Positions 1 through 8,407 of a stretch of 64,000 nucleotides of DNA are shown piece by piece (positions within the stretch are counted from its first letter, which is position 1; each line of letters opens with the position of its first letter). The notes below the pieces were generated by a model. It searched no databases. It was given only the letters and a program-made list of their open reading frames with translations, and was not told where the DNA came from. The stretch lies in NCBI RefSeq assembly GCF_023101185.1, contig NZ_CP078077.1, forward strand, positions 585,530-649,529, given 5' to 3'. The translations under genes and the position numbers were made by a program. The stretch comes from Microbacterium galbinum (GTDB lineage: Bacteria; Actinomycetota; Actinomycetes; Actinomycetales; Microbacteriaceae).

Positions 1-285
1 CGGCAGCAGGTTGGCGGCCGCCGTGCCCGAGGTGCACAGCACCGCCGCCGGTACGCCGGTCTCGCGGGCGAGCCCCAGGGCCGTGAAGCCGGCCACCCGC
101 TCGTCGATCCGCACGTGCACGCGCAGGTCGCCGGTGTCGGCCAGACGCACCGCGGCGAGCGCGAGCGCCTGGGAGCGCGAACCGGGCGAGAGCACGAGAT
201 CGCGCACGCCGTGGGCGACCAGATCGGCGAGGAGGGATGCTGCGGCATCCGTCGCCGGCGACGCGGCCGGACGCGGAAGGGTCAC
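1..285 (-). CDS. menD: MenD, SEPHCHC synthase (5' part, cut by window edge)
   Basis: The protein is the N-terminal thiamine-diphosphate-binding part of 2-succinyl-5-enolpyruvyl-6-hydroxy-3-cyclohexene-1-carboxylate synthase, which joins isochorismate and 2-oxoglutarate in menaquinone synthesis. Reading the minus strand from the GTG at 285 gives 95 codons with the family hallmarks [29 protein letters not shown] and [12 protein letters not shown]. The GTG overlaps the stop of the upstream PLDc_N gene by 4 bases (GTGA), so the two are translationally coupled. The rest of the gene lies left of the window. The motifs make the identification secure. Confidence 0.93.
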   Translation of the reverse strand, partial: MTLPRPAASPATDAAASLLADLVAHGVRDLVLSPGSRSQALALAAVRLADTGDLRVHVRIDERVAGFTALGLARETGVPAAVLCTSGTAAANLLP

Positions 286-680
286 GGGCGGGGCTCGGGC
301 GTCGCCCCGGGAGTGGAGCCGCTGTCGTTGTCGCCGTCGATCTGCGCCTCGTTCGCGGCATCCGTCTCGGCATCGAGGCGTGCGAGTTCTTCTTCGAGAC
401 GAGCGATGCGGGCGTCCTGCTCGGTCTTGCTGATGCCGCGCAGGAACATCGGGTCGTCGTCGGGGGCGATCACGCGCGCGGGACCGGGGTCGTTCTTGCG
501 GCGTCGGCCGATCACGAACCAGAGGACCCCGCCGATGACGGGGAGGAGCACGACGATCAGGATCCAGATGCCCTTGCGCACACCACGGTGCCGCGTCGCC
601 GGCTGCACTGCGCAGTCGACGATGCTGAACACCCAGAACACGGCGGCCAGGAAGCCGCCGATGATCAGTAGTCTCGCCAC
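282..680 (-). CDS. PLDc_N-domain small membrane protein
   Basis: A 132-residue protein starting at GTG 680. Residues about 3-25 and 35-58 form two membrane helices of the phospholipase D nuclease N-terminal (PLDc_N) type, with the typical WFVIGRRRK end of the second helix. The C-terminal half is a soluble, charged, probably coiled segment ([18 protein letters not shown]) ending in a Pro-rich tail. No catalytic HKD motif is present, so it is not a phospholipase; in the family this segment acts as a membrane anchor of unknown role. It overlaps menD by 4 bases and often neighbours menaquinone genes in actinobacteria. Confidence 0.85.
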   Translation of the reverse strand: MARLLIIGGFLAAVFWVFSIVDCAVQPATRHRGVRKGIWILIVVLLPVIGGVLWFVIGRRRKNDPGPARVIAPDDDPMFLRGISKTEQDARIARLEEELARLDAETDAANEAQIDGDNDSGSTPGATPEPRP

Positions 681-754
681 CCCTCCAGTGTAAGCGGGTC
701 GACGGACACGTGGCCCGGCGGGTGCAGAGGACCGCTTGTTAGACTTCGCGCACC

Positions 755-1144
755 ATGACGTCGACCCGGTCGCTGACCACCCTCTTCACCGCGCTGGGCC
801 TCGCCCTGCTGCTGGTCGTGGGCGCCTGGTCGACCTCGCACGGCGAGGCCGATGTGCACGCGTCGCTCTGCCTGGCGTCGGGGGCCTCCGCGTCGGATGC
901 CGGAGCCGGAGCGTCGCACCACGAGGAGGTCGCACCGGTCGATGCCTCCTCCTCGCACACCGCGGTGGCGGGCTTCGTCGTGCTCTGGTTCCTCGCACTC
1001 CTCGTGCTGCTCGTACGGATGCTGCGGCGCGGTCCCGGCATCCGGCTCCCGCGCGCGACCCTCGCCGTCGCCGCGCCGCGCGCCGGTCCCCGCCCGTCGC
1101 GCACCGCCCTCACCCTCACCGAGCTCTCGATCTCCCGCACCTGA
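755..1144 (+). CDS. Small two-helix membrane protein, unknown function
   Basis: A 129-residue protein with a hydrophobic helix at about 8-25, an extracytoplasmic loop containing one Cys and an HHEE cluster, a second helix at about 69-87, and a basic cytoplasmic tail. I do not recognise the family; the His/Glu loop could bind metal, but that is speculation. The -10-like box TAGACT (740-745) ends 9 nt before the ATG and no Shine-Dalgarno is seen, so the transcript probably has almost no leader. It lies 76 bp upstream of the DsbA-like gene on the same strand and may be co-expressed with it. Confidence 0.7.
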   Translation: MTSTRSLTTLFTALGLALLLVVGAWSTSHGEADVHASLCLASGASASDAGAGASHHEEVAPVDASSSHTAVAGFVVLWFLALLVLLVRMLRRGPGIRLPRATLAVAAPRAGPRPSRTALTLTELSISRT

Positions 1145-1220
1145 GCGACGACGCGTCGATCCGGCCGCTGCCCGCGGCATCCTCGTCCGTCGTTCCTCTT
1201 TCTCGTGTCTGGAGACACCC

Positions 1221-1913
1221 ATGTTCGCCACACCCTCTCGCACCCCTCAGAAGACCCGCCTGACCACGCCCGTCAAGGCGACACTCATCGCTCTCGCCGT
1301 CGCCGTCGTGCTCGCGATCGCCGGCATCGTCTACGCCATCACCCAGCAGGCGCCCGCGCCCCACGTCGCCGAAGACGGCACCCTGCAGACCACCAGGGCA
1401 GACTCGCACGTGCTCGACGACGGCGGCACGGATGCCGTGACCGTCGTCGAGTTCCTCGACTTCGAGTGCGAGGCGTGCGGCGCCTTCTACCCGATCGTCG
1501 AAGACCTGCGTGCGCAGTACGACGGCGAGATCACCTACGTGGTGCGGTACTTCCCGCTGCCGGGTCACATCAACTCGACGCAGGCGGCTCTGGCGGCCGA
1601 GGCGGCGGCGCAGCAGGATCGCTTCGAGGACATGTACCACCGGCTGTTCGAGACCCAGCAGGAGTGGAGTCACGCGACGGGCGAGACGCCCGCGGTATTC
1701 CGCGCGATGGCCGAATCCCTCGGGCTCGACATGGCGGCCTACGACGCGGCGATCGCCGACCCCGCGACGCTCGCCCGGATCCAGGCCGACAAGACCGACG
1801 GCGAGTCGCTCGGCATCACCAGCACTCCGTCGTTCTTCGTCGACGGCACGTACGTGCAGCTGCAGGAATGGGACGACCTGGAGGATGCCGTCGCCCGGGC
1901 CGTCGAGGGCTGA
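1221..1913 (+). CDS. Membrane-anchored DsbA-family thiol-disulfide oxidoreductase
   Basis: A 230-residue protein with a cytoplasmic basic N-terminus, one signal-anchor helix at about 21-41, and an extracytoplasmic thioredoxin fold of the DsbA/DSBA-like type. The redox motif C83-E-A-C86 sits in EFLDFECEACGAFYP, and the cis-proline loop is TSTPSFFVDG near residue 200. It should oxidise or isomerise disulfides of exported proteins. The ATG at 1221 is chosen over upstream in-frame codons because a GGAGA ribosome site lies 7 nt before it. That site is inside a perfect 6-bp inverted repeat (1205-1218), which may dampen translation. Confidence 0.88.
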   Translation: MFATPSRTPQKTRLTTPVKATLIALAVAVVLAIAGIVYAITQQAPAPHVAEDGTLQTTRADSHVLDDGGTDAVTVVEFLDFECEACGAFYPIVEDLRAQYDGEITYVVRYFPLPGHINSTQAALAAEAAAQQDRFEDMYHRLFETQQEWSHATGETPAVFRAMAESLGLDMAAYDAAIADPATLARIQADKTDGESLGITSTPSFFVDGTYVQLQEWDDLEDAVARAVEG

Positions 1914-1921
1914 CGGTCGCG

Positions 1922-3025
1922 TCAGCCCTCTCCGAAGTCGACCCGGAGGATGCGGTCGTCGCCATCCCGAGGATCGCCGCGACCGTCGGTGTTGTTCGTG
2001 AGCACCCAGACCGATCCGTCGGGGGCGGCGACCGCATCGCGCAGGCGTCCGTACTCGCCGCGCTGCTCGCCGCCGTGCAGCTCGAACGCCGTTCCGGTGT
2101 CGGCGAGCGGAACGATCCGCAGACGTTCGCCCCGCAGGTTCGCGATCACGATCTCATCCGCCGCCACCGCGATACCGCTCGGACTCGCGGTCGACGGCGA
2201 CCACTGCTGGACGGGGTCGACGAAGCCCTCGCGGTCGGCGATGCCCTCGACGGTCGGCCACCCGTAGTTCTCGCCCGCGACGATCACGTTGAGCTCGTCC
2301 CAGGTGTCCTGCCCGAACTCGCTCGCGTACATCGTGCCGTCCTCGGTCCAGGCGATGCCCTGCGGGTTCCGGTGGCCGAGCGTGTAGACCGCCGAGCCCG
2401 GAATCGGGTTGTCGTCGGGAACGGCGCCCTCGGGGGTGAGCCGGAGGATCTTGCCCGACAGCGCGTCGGGGTCCTGCGCGCTCTCGCGATCGCCGGCGTC
2501 GCCGGTCGTGGCGTACAGCATCCCGTCGGGGCCGAAGGCAATGCGGCCGCCGTTGTGGTTGCCGGCCGCCGGGATGCCGTCGACCACCGTCGCGGCATCT
2601 CCCAGCGAGAGCGCGCCCGGGTCTCCGAGGAGATCGCGGCGCTCGATGCGGTTCTCGGTCGCTCCGCCGTCGCCGGCGTCGGCCGTGAGGTACGTGTAGA
2701 GCTGATCCTCGTGCACGGCGATGCCGAGGAGCCCGCCCTCACCGCCCGCCCGCACTCCCTCGATGCGGCCCACCTCGCGCGCGCCGCCCGTCGCCGTGAT
2801 CTCGACGATCCGCGCGCTGTCGCGCTCGCTCACGAGCGCCGTCTCGCCGTGGAAGGCGATGGACCAGGGGGCGTCGAGTCCCGAGGCGACGACGGACGTG
2901 AGGATCGCCGCGGCCTCGGACTCGGCCGACTCCGGTGTCGGGACCGGGGTCGGGGATGCGCATCCGGCCAGCGCGACGGCAGACACGACCAGGAGGGCGG
3001 TGGCGGTCCGGCGCGAGAGGAGCAT
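1922..3025 (-). CDS. PQQ-dependent sugar dehydrogenase-type lipoprotein
   Basis: A secreted beta-propeller protein of the glucose/sorbosone dehydrogenase family (soluble PQQ type). The inner ATG at 3025 is preferred because GGGAGA precedes it at good spacing; an ATG at 3034 would add three residues. The signal peptide ends in the lipobox ALAGC (lipid-modified Cys at residue 22). Family landmarks include DAPWSIAFHG, GGEGGLLGIAVHED, NHNGGRIAFGPDGMLY and GHRNPQGIAW. Such proteins oxidise aldoses outside the membrane with PQQ, but many actinobacterial members have no proven substrate. It converges on the dsbA-like gene with only 8 bp between the stop codons. Confidence 0.88.
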   Translation of the reverse strand: MLLSRRTATALLVVSAVALAGCASPTPVPTPESAESEAAAILTSVVASGLDAPWSIAFHGETALVSERDSARIVEITATGGAREVGRIEGVRAGGEGGLLGIAVHEDQLYTYLTADAGDGGATENRIERRDLLGDPGALSLGDAATVVDGIPAAGNHNGGRIAFGPDGMLYATTGDAGDRESAQDPDALSGKILRLTPEGAVPDDNPIPGSAVYTLGHRNPQGIAWTEDGTMYASEFGQDTWDELNVIVAGENYGWPTVEGIADREGFVDPVQQWSPSTASPSGIAVAADEIVIANLRGERLRIVPLADTGTAFELHGGEQRGEYGRLRDAVAAPDGSVWVLTNNTDGRGDPRDGDDRILRVDFGEG

Positions 3026-3095
3026 GTCTCCCATCCAACCCTCTCGCGTCAGATGGAGGAAGACCCGGAGGGGCGCTGATCGCTACGCTGAGCGC

Positions 3096-5183
3096 ATGCA
3101 CGCAGAGCCGAACGCCTCGTCGACACCCGTGCGGTCCTCGGCGCTCTCCGTCGTGAGACGGATGCCGGCGACGCTGACGTTCATCGCGCTGATCCTCGTC
3201 GTCGGCGTGGTCTGGCAGGGACTCTGGACCCCCTTCGAGAAGTCCGCGCTGTTCGAGACCGTCGCCTACGGGCTCCCCAATCTCGCCGACGGCAAGTGGT
3301 GGACGCCGCTGACCGGCACGTTCTTCGTGAACGAACCGTGGGTGTACGTCTTCACGATCTCGGGCTTCTGGGGCATGGCGTACCTCGAGTACCGTCGCGG
3401 GTCTCGCGTCGCCCTCGCGTACTACGCGATCGGGCAGCTGTTCGCGATCTTCGCCACCGCCCTCCTGCTGCTCGTGCTCTCGCAGTTCCCGTGGGCGTGG
3501 GCGACGGCCCAGGCGCAGGCGCTCGACGTCGGGGCATCCGGCGGCACCATGGCGTGCATCGCGGCAGCCGTCGGCCTGTTCCGCCCGCCGTGGCGCGTGC
3601 GCGGCTGGTTGATCCTGCTCGGCTTCGTGTTCGTCGCCATGCTGTTCTGGGGCAAGGTCGCCGACCTCGAGCACCTGCTCGCCGTGCTGCTGATCCTGGT
3701 CGTCGACCGCTCGCTGCGCGTACGGCGCACGACGGTGCGCGAGCAGCGGCTCATCGCGGTGATGGCGATCCTCGTGCTCGGCGCAGTCGAGATCATCACG
3801 ACCCTGGTGCCCACCGACGGACCGTTCGGCCCCACCGATCCGGCCTCGGGCGGTTTCATCGACCTGGCGATCGACCTGGTCGTGATCCTCGTGCTCGTGA
3901 ACGGCTTGCGTCGCGGACGCCGCTGGTCGTGGGTGCTCGCCGTGCTCCTCGGCATCTTCAACGTGCTCATCGCCGCCCTCGTGCTGACGCTCATCATCCT
4001 CACGAGTCAGGCCGAGCTCGACATCCGCTGGGACGGCGAGACCGAGCTCGCGCTCGCCAACGGGTTCCTCTGGGTCGTCGTGCTCGTCTACCTCGTGTGG
4101 GTGCGGCGGGCGTTCCGCGCCAAACGGCGCTCGCCCCTCGGCATCCCGCCCACGCCGACCGTCGACGACGTCAAGGCCGATCTGCGCGCGCACGGCGGCG
4201 GCACGCTGTCGTGGATGACGACCTGGGAGGGCAACAGCTACGCCCGGGTGGCCGGCGGCGTGGTCGCGTACCAGCGCCGCAACGGAGTCGCCCTCGCGCT
4301 CGCCGACCCGATCGGCCCCGCGGATGCGCGGGCCGAAGCGGTCGGGGACTTCATCCGTACGGCCGAGCAGGCCGGCCTCGTTCCGTGCTTCTTCAGTGCG
4401 GATGCCGCGACCCTCGCCGCCGTGCCGTCGACGTGGCGCAGCATCGTCGTCGCCGACGACACGATCGTCGATCTTCCGGGGCTGGAGTTCACGGGCAAGC
4501 AGTGGGCATCGGTGCGCACCTCGCTGAACCGGGCGGGTCGCGAAGACATGACGTTCCGGATGACGCGGCTCGGCGACGAGTCGTGGGGCGTGAAGCAGCA
4601 GCTGCGCGCGATCTCGGAGGCGTGGGTCGGCGACAAGGATCTGCCCGAGATGCGCTTCACCCTCGGCACGCTCGAGGAGGCCGAGGACCCGGAGGTGCGG
4701 ATCGCCCTGGCACTCGCGCCCAACGGCGACGTCGACGGCTTCCTGTCGTGGCTGCCGGTGTACGGCGCGGGCGGCCGGGTGCGCGGCTGGACCCTCGATC
4801 TGATGCGCCGACGCGAGGGCGGGTTCGCACCCGTGATGGAGTACCTGATCGGCGCCTCGGCGAAGCAGTTCTCCGAGGAGGGCGCCGAGATCATGTCGCT
4901 CTCGGGAGCGCCGCTCGCCCACGACTATCCGCCGGACGCCGGGATGATCGCCGCGTTGAGCGACCGCCTCGCCGAGGCCCTCGAACCGGTGTACGGCTTC
5001 GGTTCGCTGCACCGCTTCAAGCAGAAGTTCCACCCGCGCTACGAGACCATGTACCTGCTGTTCCGCGACGAGAGCGACCTCACCCGGATCGGTGGCGCGC
5101 TGACCCGGGCGTTCCTGCCCGATGCGACGCTGCGGCAGTTCGCCGGGGCGGGGCTGGAGCTCGTGCGGGGCGGCAAGGACTAA
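3096..5183 (+). CDS. DUF2156 (LPG synthase-type) multi-pass membrane protein
   Basis: A 695-residue protein with a multi-helix membrane domain over about residues 25-340 and a cytoplasmic DUF2156 domain over about 355-690, the GNAT-like fold of phosphatidylglycerol lysyltransferases (MprF type). Landmarks include GGASGGTMACIAAAVGL-like helices in the rhomboid-like N-terminal part and FLSWLPVYG, DLMRRR and FKQKFHPRYE in the C-terminal domain. The likely role is transfer of an aminoacyl group from tRNA to a lipid, which lowers envelope charge; substrate unknown. TACGCT (3084-3089) ends 6 nt before the ATG, the leaderless arrangement seen at many genes here. Confidence 0.85.
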   Translation: MHAEPNASSTPVRSSALSVVRRMPATLTFIALILVVGVVWQGLWTPFEKSALFETVAYGLPNLADGKWWTPLTGTFFVNEPWVYVFTISGFWGMAYLEYRRGSRVALAYYAIGQLFAIFATALLLLVLSQFPWAWATAQAQALDVGASGGTMACIAAAVGLFRPPWRVRGWLILLGFVFVAMLFWGKVADLEHLLAVLLILVVDRSLRVRRTTVREQRLIAVMAILVLGAVEIITTLVPTDGPFGPTDPASGGFIDLAIDLVVILVLVNGLRRGRRWSWVLAVLLGIFNVLIAALVLTLIILTSQAELDIRWDGETELALANGFLWVVVLVYLVWVRRAFRAKRRSPLGIPPTPTVDDVKADLRAHGGGTLSWMTTWEGNSYARVAGGVVAYQRRNGVALALADPIGPADARAEAVGDFIRTAEQAGLVPCFFSADAATLAAVPSTWRSIVVADDTIVDLPGLEFTGKQWASVRTSLNRAGREDMTFRMTRLGDESWGVKQQLRAISEAWVGDKDLPEMRFTLGTLEEAEDPEVRIALALAPNGDVDGFLSWLPVYGAGGRVRGWTLDLMRRREGGFAPVMEYLIGASAKQFSEEGAEIMSLSGAPLAHDYPPDAGMIAALSDRLAEALEPVYGFGSLHRFKQKFHPRYETMYLLFRDESDLTRIGGALTRAFLPDATLRQFAGAGLELVRGGKD

Positions 5184-5329
5184 CCCGGCGCCGGTCCGGC
5201 GCTCATCCGGAGCGCCCGATGTCGGCCCCGCGCGCGGCTAACGTCGGGCATCCGATTCGTCAACCCGGTCGACCTCTCCCCTCTCGTTTCCTAGCGTCGT
5301 GAAGACCGACGACCGATGAAGGAGAAGTC

Positions 5330-6478
5330 ATGAGCGAACACACGCTGACCGAGATCCTGCAGGGTTCGGGGCCCTGGACCACCGCCTACGTCGACGGCAC
5401 GGGCGAGCTGCCGCAGGTCGAGGAGGGAGCCCGCCACCAGGCCGTGCGCGATCAGCTGATCGACGAGGTCGGAGCACCGGAAGACGACGCCGCGGCCATC
5501 GAGACCGCCCTCGGCGAGCGCAACGGACTGCCGAGTCCGTCGGCCCGCGTCGTGATCGCCCGCGACGGAGAGACGGTGCTCGATCGCAGCTTCATCGGAG
5601 CGCGCCTCGGCCCGGAGCGCCTCGAGCACGGCGCCCTGCCGTCGATCCTCCCCCTCCTGCGCCACACGGCGTCGGAGACCCGCTACCTCGTCGTCGAGAC
5701 GAGCCGCGACGGCGCCGACATCCGCCTCGAGACCTCGGGACGCGGCGGCAGCGAGCGCGAGACCGAGATCGAGGGCGACACCGACGAGATCTCGAAGGTG
5801 CGCACGGGCGGCCTGGGAGACGCGAAGTACCAGAACTACGTCGAGAACGTCTGGAAGCAGAACCAGAAGGATGTCGCGGCCGCACTGAGCGCACTCATCC
5901 GCGAGGAGCGGCCCGCGTTCGTCGCGGTGTCGGGCGATGTGCGCGCACGACAGCTGCTGGCCGAGGAGCTCACGGGCGACGAGCGCGCGCTGCTCGTCGA
6001 CGTCGATGCGAACACCCGGGCCGACGGTGCCGATCGCACGGCGCTCGACGACACGATCGCCCGCGAGATCGACGAGCGTCGCCGTCGGGAGGTCGCCGAC
6101 GTGCGCGACCGGGCAGCCGCCGACGACGGCTCGGGTGGTGCCGAAGGCTTCCCGGCGGTCATCGAGGCTCTGCAGCAGGCCCGCGTCGACACTCTCGTGC
6201 TCGACGGGCGCCTGCTCGACGACGAGCGCACGCTGATCGCTCTCGACGGCCCGCCGTGGGTGGTGACCGACGTGGCGCAGCGCCTGAACACGCAGGTGCT
6301 GGGAAGCATCCGCGCCGCCGAGGCGCTCGCGCGCGCCGCCCTGCTCACCGACGCCCGCGTGCTGATCGAGGACGACGAATACGAGGCCTCCGACGACCGC
6401 CGCGAGGAGCGCCCCGTGCGCGAGCCGATCGCATCGCTGCGGTGGGCGGATGCCGGAACGGATGCCGATCCGACCTGA
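5330..6478 (+). CDS. Rv2629-like / baeRF2-domain protein
   Basis: A 382-residue cytoplasmic protein resembling mycobacterial Rv2629 and the baeRF2 branch of the eRF1-like/Vms1 fold proposed to act in ribosome rescue or peptidyl-tRNA handling. Recognisable parts are the central GGLGDAKYQNYVENVWKQNQ helix and the late VDTLVLDGRLLDDERT strand-turn that precedes a regulatory-type domain. The start ATG follows GAAGGAGAAGTC, a strong ribosome site. It is monocistronic, with 146 bp upstream and a convergent hairpin terminator after the stop. In Mycobacterium Rv2629 is hypoxia-associated; whether that applies here cannot be seen from the sequence. Confidence 0.82.
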   Translation: MSEHTLTEILQGSGPWTTAYVDGTGELPQVEEGARHQAVRDQLIDEVGAPEDDAAAIETALGERNGLPSPSARVVIARDGETVLDRSFIGARLGPERLEHGALPSILPLLRHTASETRYLVVETSRDGADIRLETSGRGGSERETEIEGDTDEISKVRTGGLGDAKYQNYVENVWKQNQKDVAAALSALIREERPAFVAVSGDVRARQLLAEELTGDERALLVDVDANTRADGADRTALDDTIAREIDERRRREVADVRDRAAADDGSGGAEGFPAVIEALQQARVDTLVLDGRLLDDERTLIALDGPPWVVTDVAQRLNTQVLGSIRAAEALARAALLTDARVLIEDDEYEASDDRREERPVREPIASLRWADAGTDADPT

Positions 6479-6482
6479 CGCG

Positions 6483-6553
6483 CACCGCACGCCGCATACG
6501 AAGAGAGGACGCGGACCCGATCGTGGGCCCGCGTCCTCTCTTCGCGTGCGGTG
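6483..6553. terminator. Long bidirectional hairpin terminator between convergent genes
   Basis: A perfect 15-bp inverted repeat (arms 6500-6514 and 6529-6543, 14-nt loop) is extended by a second perfect 10-bp arm pair (6483-6492 and 6544-6553), with a small internal loop between. It lies between the baeRF2 gene and the oppositely oriented DUF4870 gene, so it can end transcripts from both sides. No long T-run follows it. Confidence 0.8.
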
Positions 6554-6571
6554 TGGCGTCGCTTCCGCGGA

Positions 6572-7258
6572 TCAGGCGCGGAAGAACGGGATCGCCAGGG
6601 CCGGCCGGTGCACGACCCGCTCGGAGATCACCGTTCCGCGGATGAGGGTGACCAGGCAGTAGATCCCGATTCCGATGATGAGCAGCCCCGGGACGGCGAT
6701 CCAGCCCGAGGGGTCGCCGCCGTCGCTGTAGCCGTACTCGTCGTAGGAGCGCGGCCGCGCCGTGCCGACACCGATCGTGATGAGGAGGACGAAGAGCGCG
6801 ATGAGGTAGAGCACGTAGCTGAGCGCCCAGTTCGCCGCCCAGCGCGCGTTCTCACGCACGATCGGATGCGGCGAGCGCATCGCGGACGACCGCTGCACGA
6901 TCCCGACGATCGCGGCGACGATCGCACCGACGTACGGGATGTACACGAGGAACAGCAGCGCCCAATAGCGACGACCGCTGATCGGCGGGTAACCGTAGGG
7001 GGCGTAGCCGGGGGCGGAATAGCCGGGAGCGGGGTAGCCGGTCGGAGCCTGGCCGTACGGCGGTTGAGCAGGCGCCTGGCCGTACGCGGGCTGCCCCGGG
7101 TACGGCGCCGGGGCCTGACCGTACGGCGGCTGCGCCGGAGCCTGACCGTAGGGCGGCTGAGCCGGGAGCGAGTATCCGGCGGGCGGCTGGTAGCCCGCCG
7201 GCGGCTGAGGCGCGGCGGGAGGTTCGGGCGGCTGGACGGCGTCGTTCTCTTCGGTCAT
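6572..7258 (-). CDS. DUF4870-type membrane protein with Pro/Gly/Tyr-rich N-terminus (copy A)
   Basis: A 228-residue protein. Residues 1-95 are a low-complexity cytoplasmic tail built from repeated QPPYGQAPA-like units. Residues about 97-228 form a three- to four-helix membrane domain of the DUF4870/Tic20-like type (motifs ISGRRYWALLFLVYIPY, HPIVRENARWAANWALSY, GTVISERVVHRPALAIPF). Function is unknown. It is closely related to the adjacent copy B over the membrane domain, and the 5' flanks of both genes are also near-identical, so this is a tandem duplication. The PPYGQAP array is the part that differs most. Confidence 0.85.
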   Translation of the reverse strand: MTEENDAVQPPEPPAAPQPPAGYQPPAGYSLPAQPPYGQAPAQPPYGQAPAPYPGQPAYGQAPAQPPYGQAPTGYPAPGYSAPGYAPYGYPPISGRRYWALLFLVYIPYVGAIVAAIVGIVQRSSAMRSPHPIVRENARWAANWALSYVLYLIALFVLLITIGVGTARPRSYDEYGYSDGGDPSGWIAVPGLLIIGIGIYCLVTLIRGTVISERVVHRPALAIPFFRA

Positions 7259-7374
7259 CTGTCACTCCCAAGGTCGGAACCGCGCTCCCCCTGAGCGGGC
7301 CAGCGACCATCATCGCAGACAGCAAGCGGACCCGCGGACGGCTGCGGACGGATCAGACCCCGCGGGCTGACAAA

Positions 7375-7839
7375 CTAGGCGCGCAAGAACGGGATCGCCA
7401 GAGCGGGGCGGTGAACGACCCGCTCCGAGACCACGGTGCCGCGGATGATCGTGACGAGGCAGTAGATCACCAGTGCGATGAACGAGCCGACCAGAATCAG
7501 CCACACACTGAAGTTGAGGGCCTCACCGCCTGGATAGTCCTCCTGGTAGCGCAGCGCGTTCAGCGGCGCGGCGACCGCGAGGAAGATCGCGATGAGAGCG
7601 ATGAGGTAGAAGGCGTAACTGATGGCCCAGTTCGCCGCCCAGCGCGCATTCTCGCGCACGATCGGATGCTGCAAGTGCATCGCCGACAACCGCTGCACGA
7701 TCGCGACGATGATGGCGACGATCACCCCGAAGTAAGGGATGTACATCAGGAACAGCAGCGCCCAGTAGCGGCGACCGCTGATCGACGTGTATTCGATGGG
7801 CGGTCGAGGCGGCAGGACGGCGTCGTTCTCGTCGGTCAT
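7375..7839 (-). CDS. DUF4870-type membrane protein (copy B)
   Basis: A 154-residue paralogue of the next gene downstream. The N-terminus (MTDENDAVLPPRPP) matches that of copy A, but the repeat-rich tail is absent, so the membrane domain begins at about residue 20. Shared motifs are ISGRRYWALLFLMYIPY, HPIVRENARWAANWA and ERVVHRPALAIPFLRA. Its gene ends 116 bp upstream of copy A, and both share a conserved leader (copy A 7261-7316, copy B 7842-7894). This version may be closer to the ancestral form, with the Pro/Gly-rich arm added to copy A, or the arm may have been lost here. Function unknown. Confidence 0.84.
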   Translation of the reverse strand: MTDENDAVLPPRPPIEYTSISGRRYWALLFLMYIPYFGVIVAIIVAIVQRLSAMHLQHPIVRENARWAANWAISYAFYLIALIAIFLAVAAPLNALRYQEDYPGGEALNFSVWLILVGSFIALVIYCLVTIIRGTVVSERVVHRPALAIPFLRA

Positions 7840-7941
7840 GTCTCGCTCCCAAGGTCGGAACCGCTCCCCCTGAGCGGACCAGCGACCATCATCGCAGAGA
7901 CCGCGCGCACCCGCCGACGGCTGTGGACGGCTGCGGACGGG

Positions 7942-8382
7942 TCAGACGTCGCGCGGCCGCTGACGCAACTGCTTCACGTCGGTGCGGCGCTGCTTGGCCT
8001 TCAATCGCCGTTCCTTCGATCCACGACTGGGCTTCGTCGGGCGCCGGGGCGGCGCAGGCGGGCGGATCGCCTCGGCGACGAGCGCGGCCAGCCGCTCCCG
8101 CGCCGCCTCACGATTGCGCAGCTGCGCCCGGTGTTCGGATGCCGCGATCGTGAGCACGCCGTTCACCAGCCGGCCGGCCAGCCTCTCGAGGATCCGCTCC
8201 CGCTGCACCGGGCAGAGCTGCGCGGAGTTCGCGGCATCCCACACCAACTCCACGCGGGAGTCCGCCGTGTTCACGCCCTGCCCGCCCGGACCCGAGGAGC
8301 GGGAGAACCGCCACGACAGCTCGGACTCGGGGATCGTGAGACCCGACGAGACCCGGAGGCCGGGGCGAGCAGAGGTGGACAT
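7942..8382 (-). CDS. arfB: ArfB/YaeJ-like peptidyl-tRNA hydrolase (ribosome rescue)
   Basis: A 146-residue class-I release-factor-like protein that frees stalled ribosomes by hydrolysing peptidyl-tRNA in the absence of a stop codon. It has the catalytic GGQ loop in RSSGPGGQGVNTADSRVEL and the basic C-terminal tail (KPSRGSKERRLKAKQRRTD) that in ArfB enters the mRNA channel. It lacks the codon-recognition domain of true release factors. The start at 8382 is chosen for its fit to the family N-terminus; in-frame ATGs at 8391 and 8394 are alternatives, all behind one GGAGG. The gene is 25 bp downstream of the MFS gene on the same strand. Confidence 0.9.
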   Translation of the reverse strand: MSTSARPGLRVSSGLTIPESELSWRFSRSSGPGGQGVNTADSRVELVWDAANSAQLCPVQRERILERLAGRLVNGVLTIAASEHRAQLRNREAARERLAALVAEAIRPPAPPRRPTKPSRGSKERRLKAKQRRTDVKQLRQRPRDV

Positions 8383-8407
8383 GGCATCCATCATCCTCCG
8401 ATCGGCG

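Noticed and set aside
1..671. Plus-strand frames of 140-190 codons at the left edge
   Set aside because: The minus strand carries clear menD and PLDc_N sequence over the same bases; the plus frames are shadows.
2739..5033. 764-codon minus-strand frame
   Set aside because: It lies opposite the DUF2156 gene and has shadow composition (runs of Arg, His, Glu) with no ribosome site.
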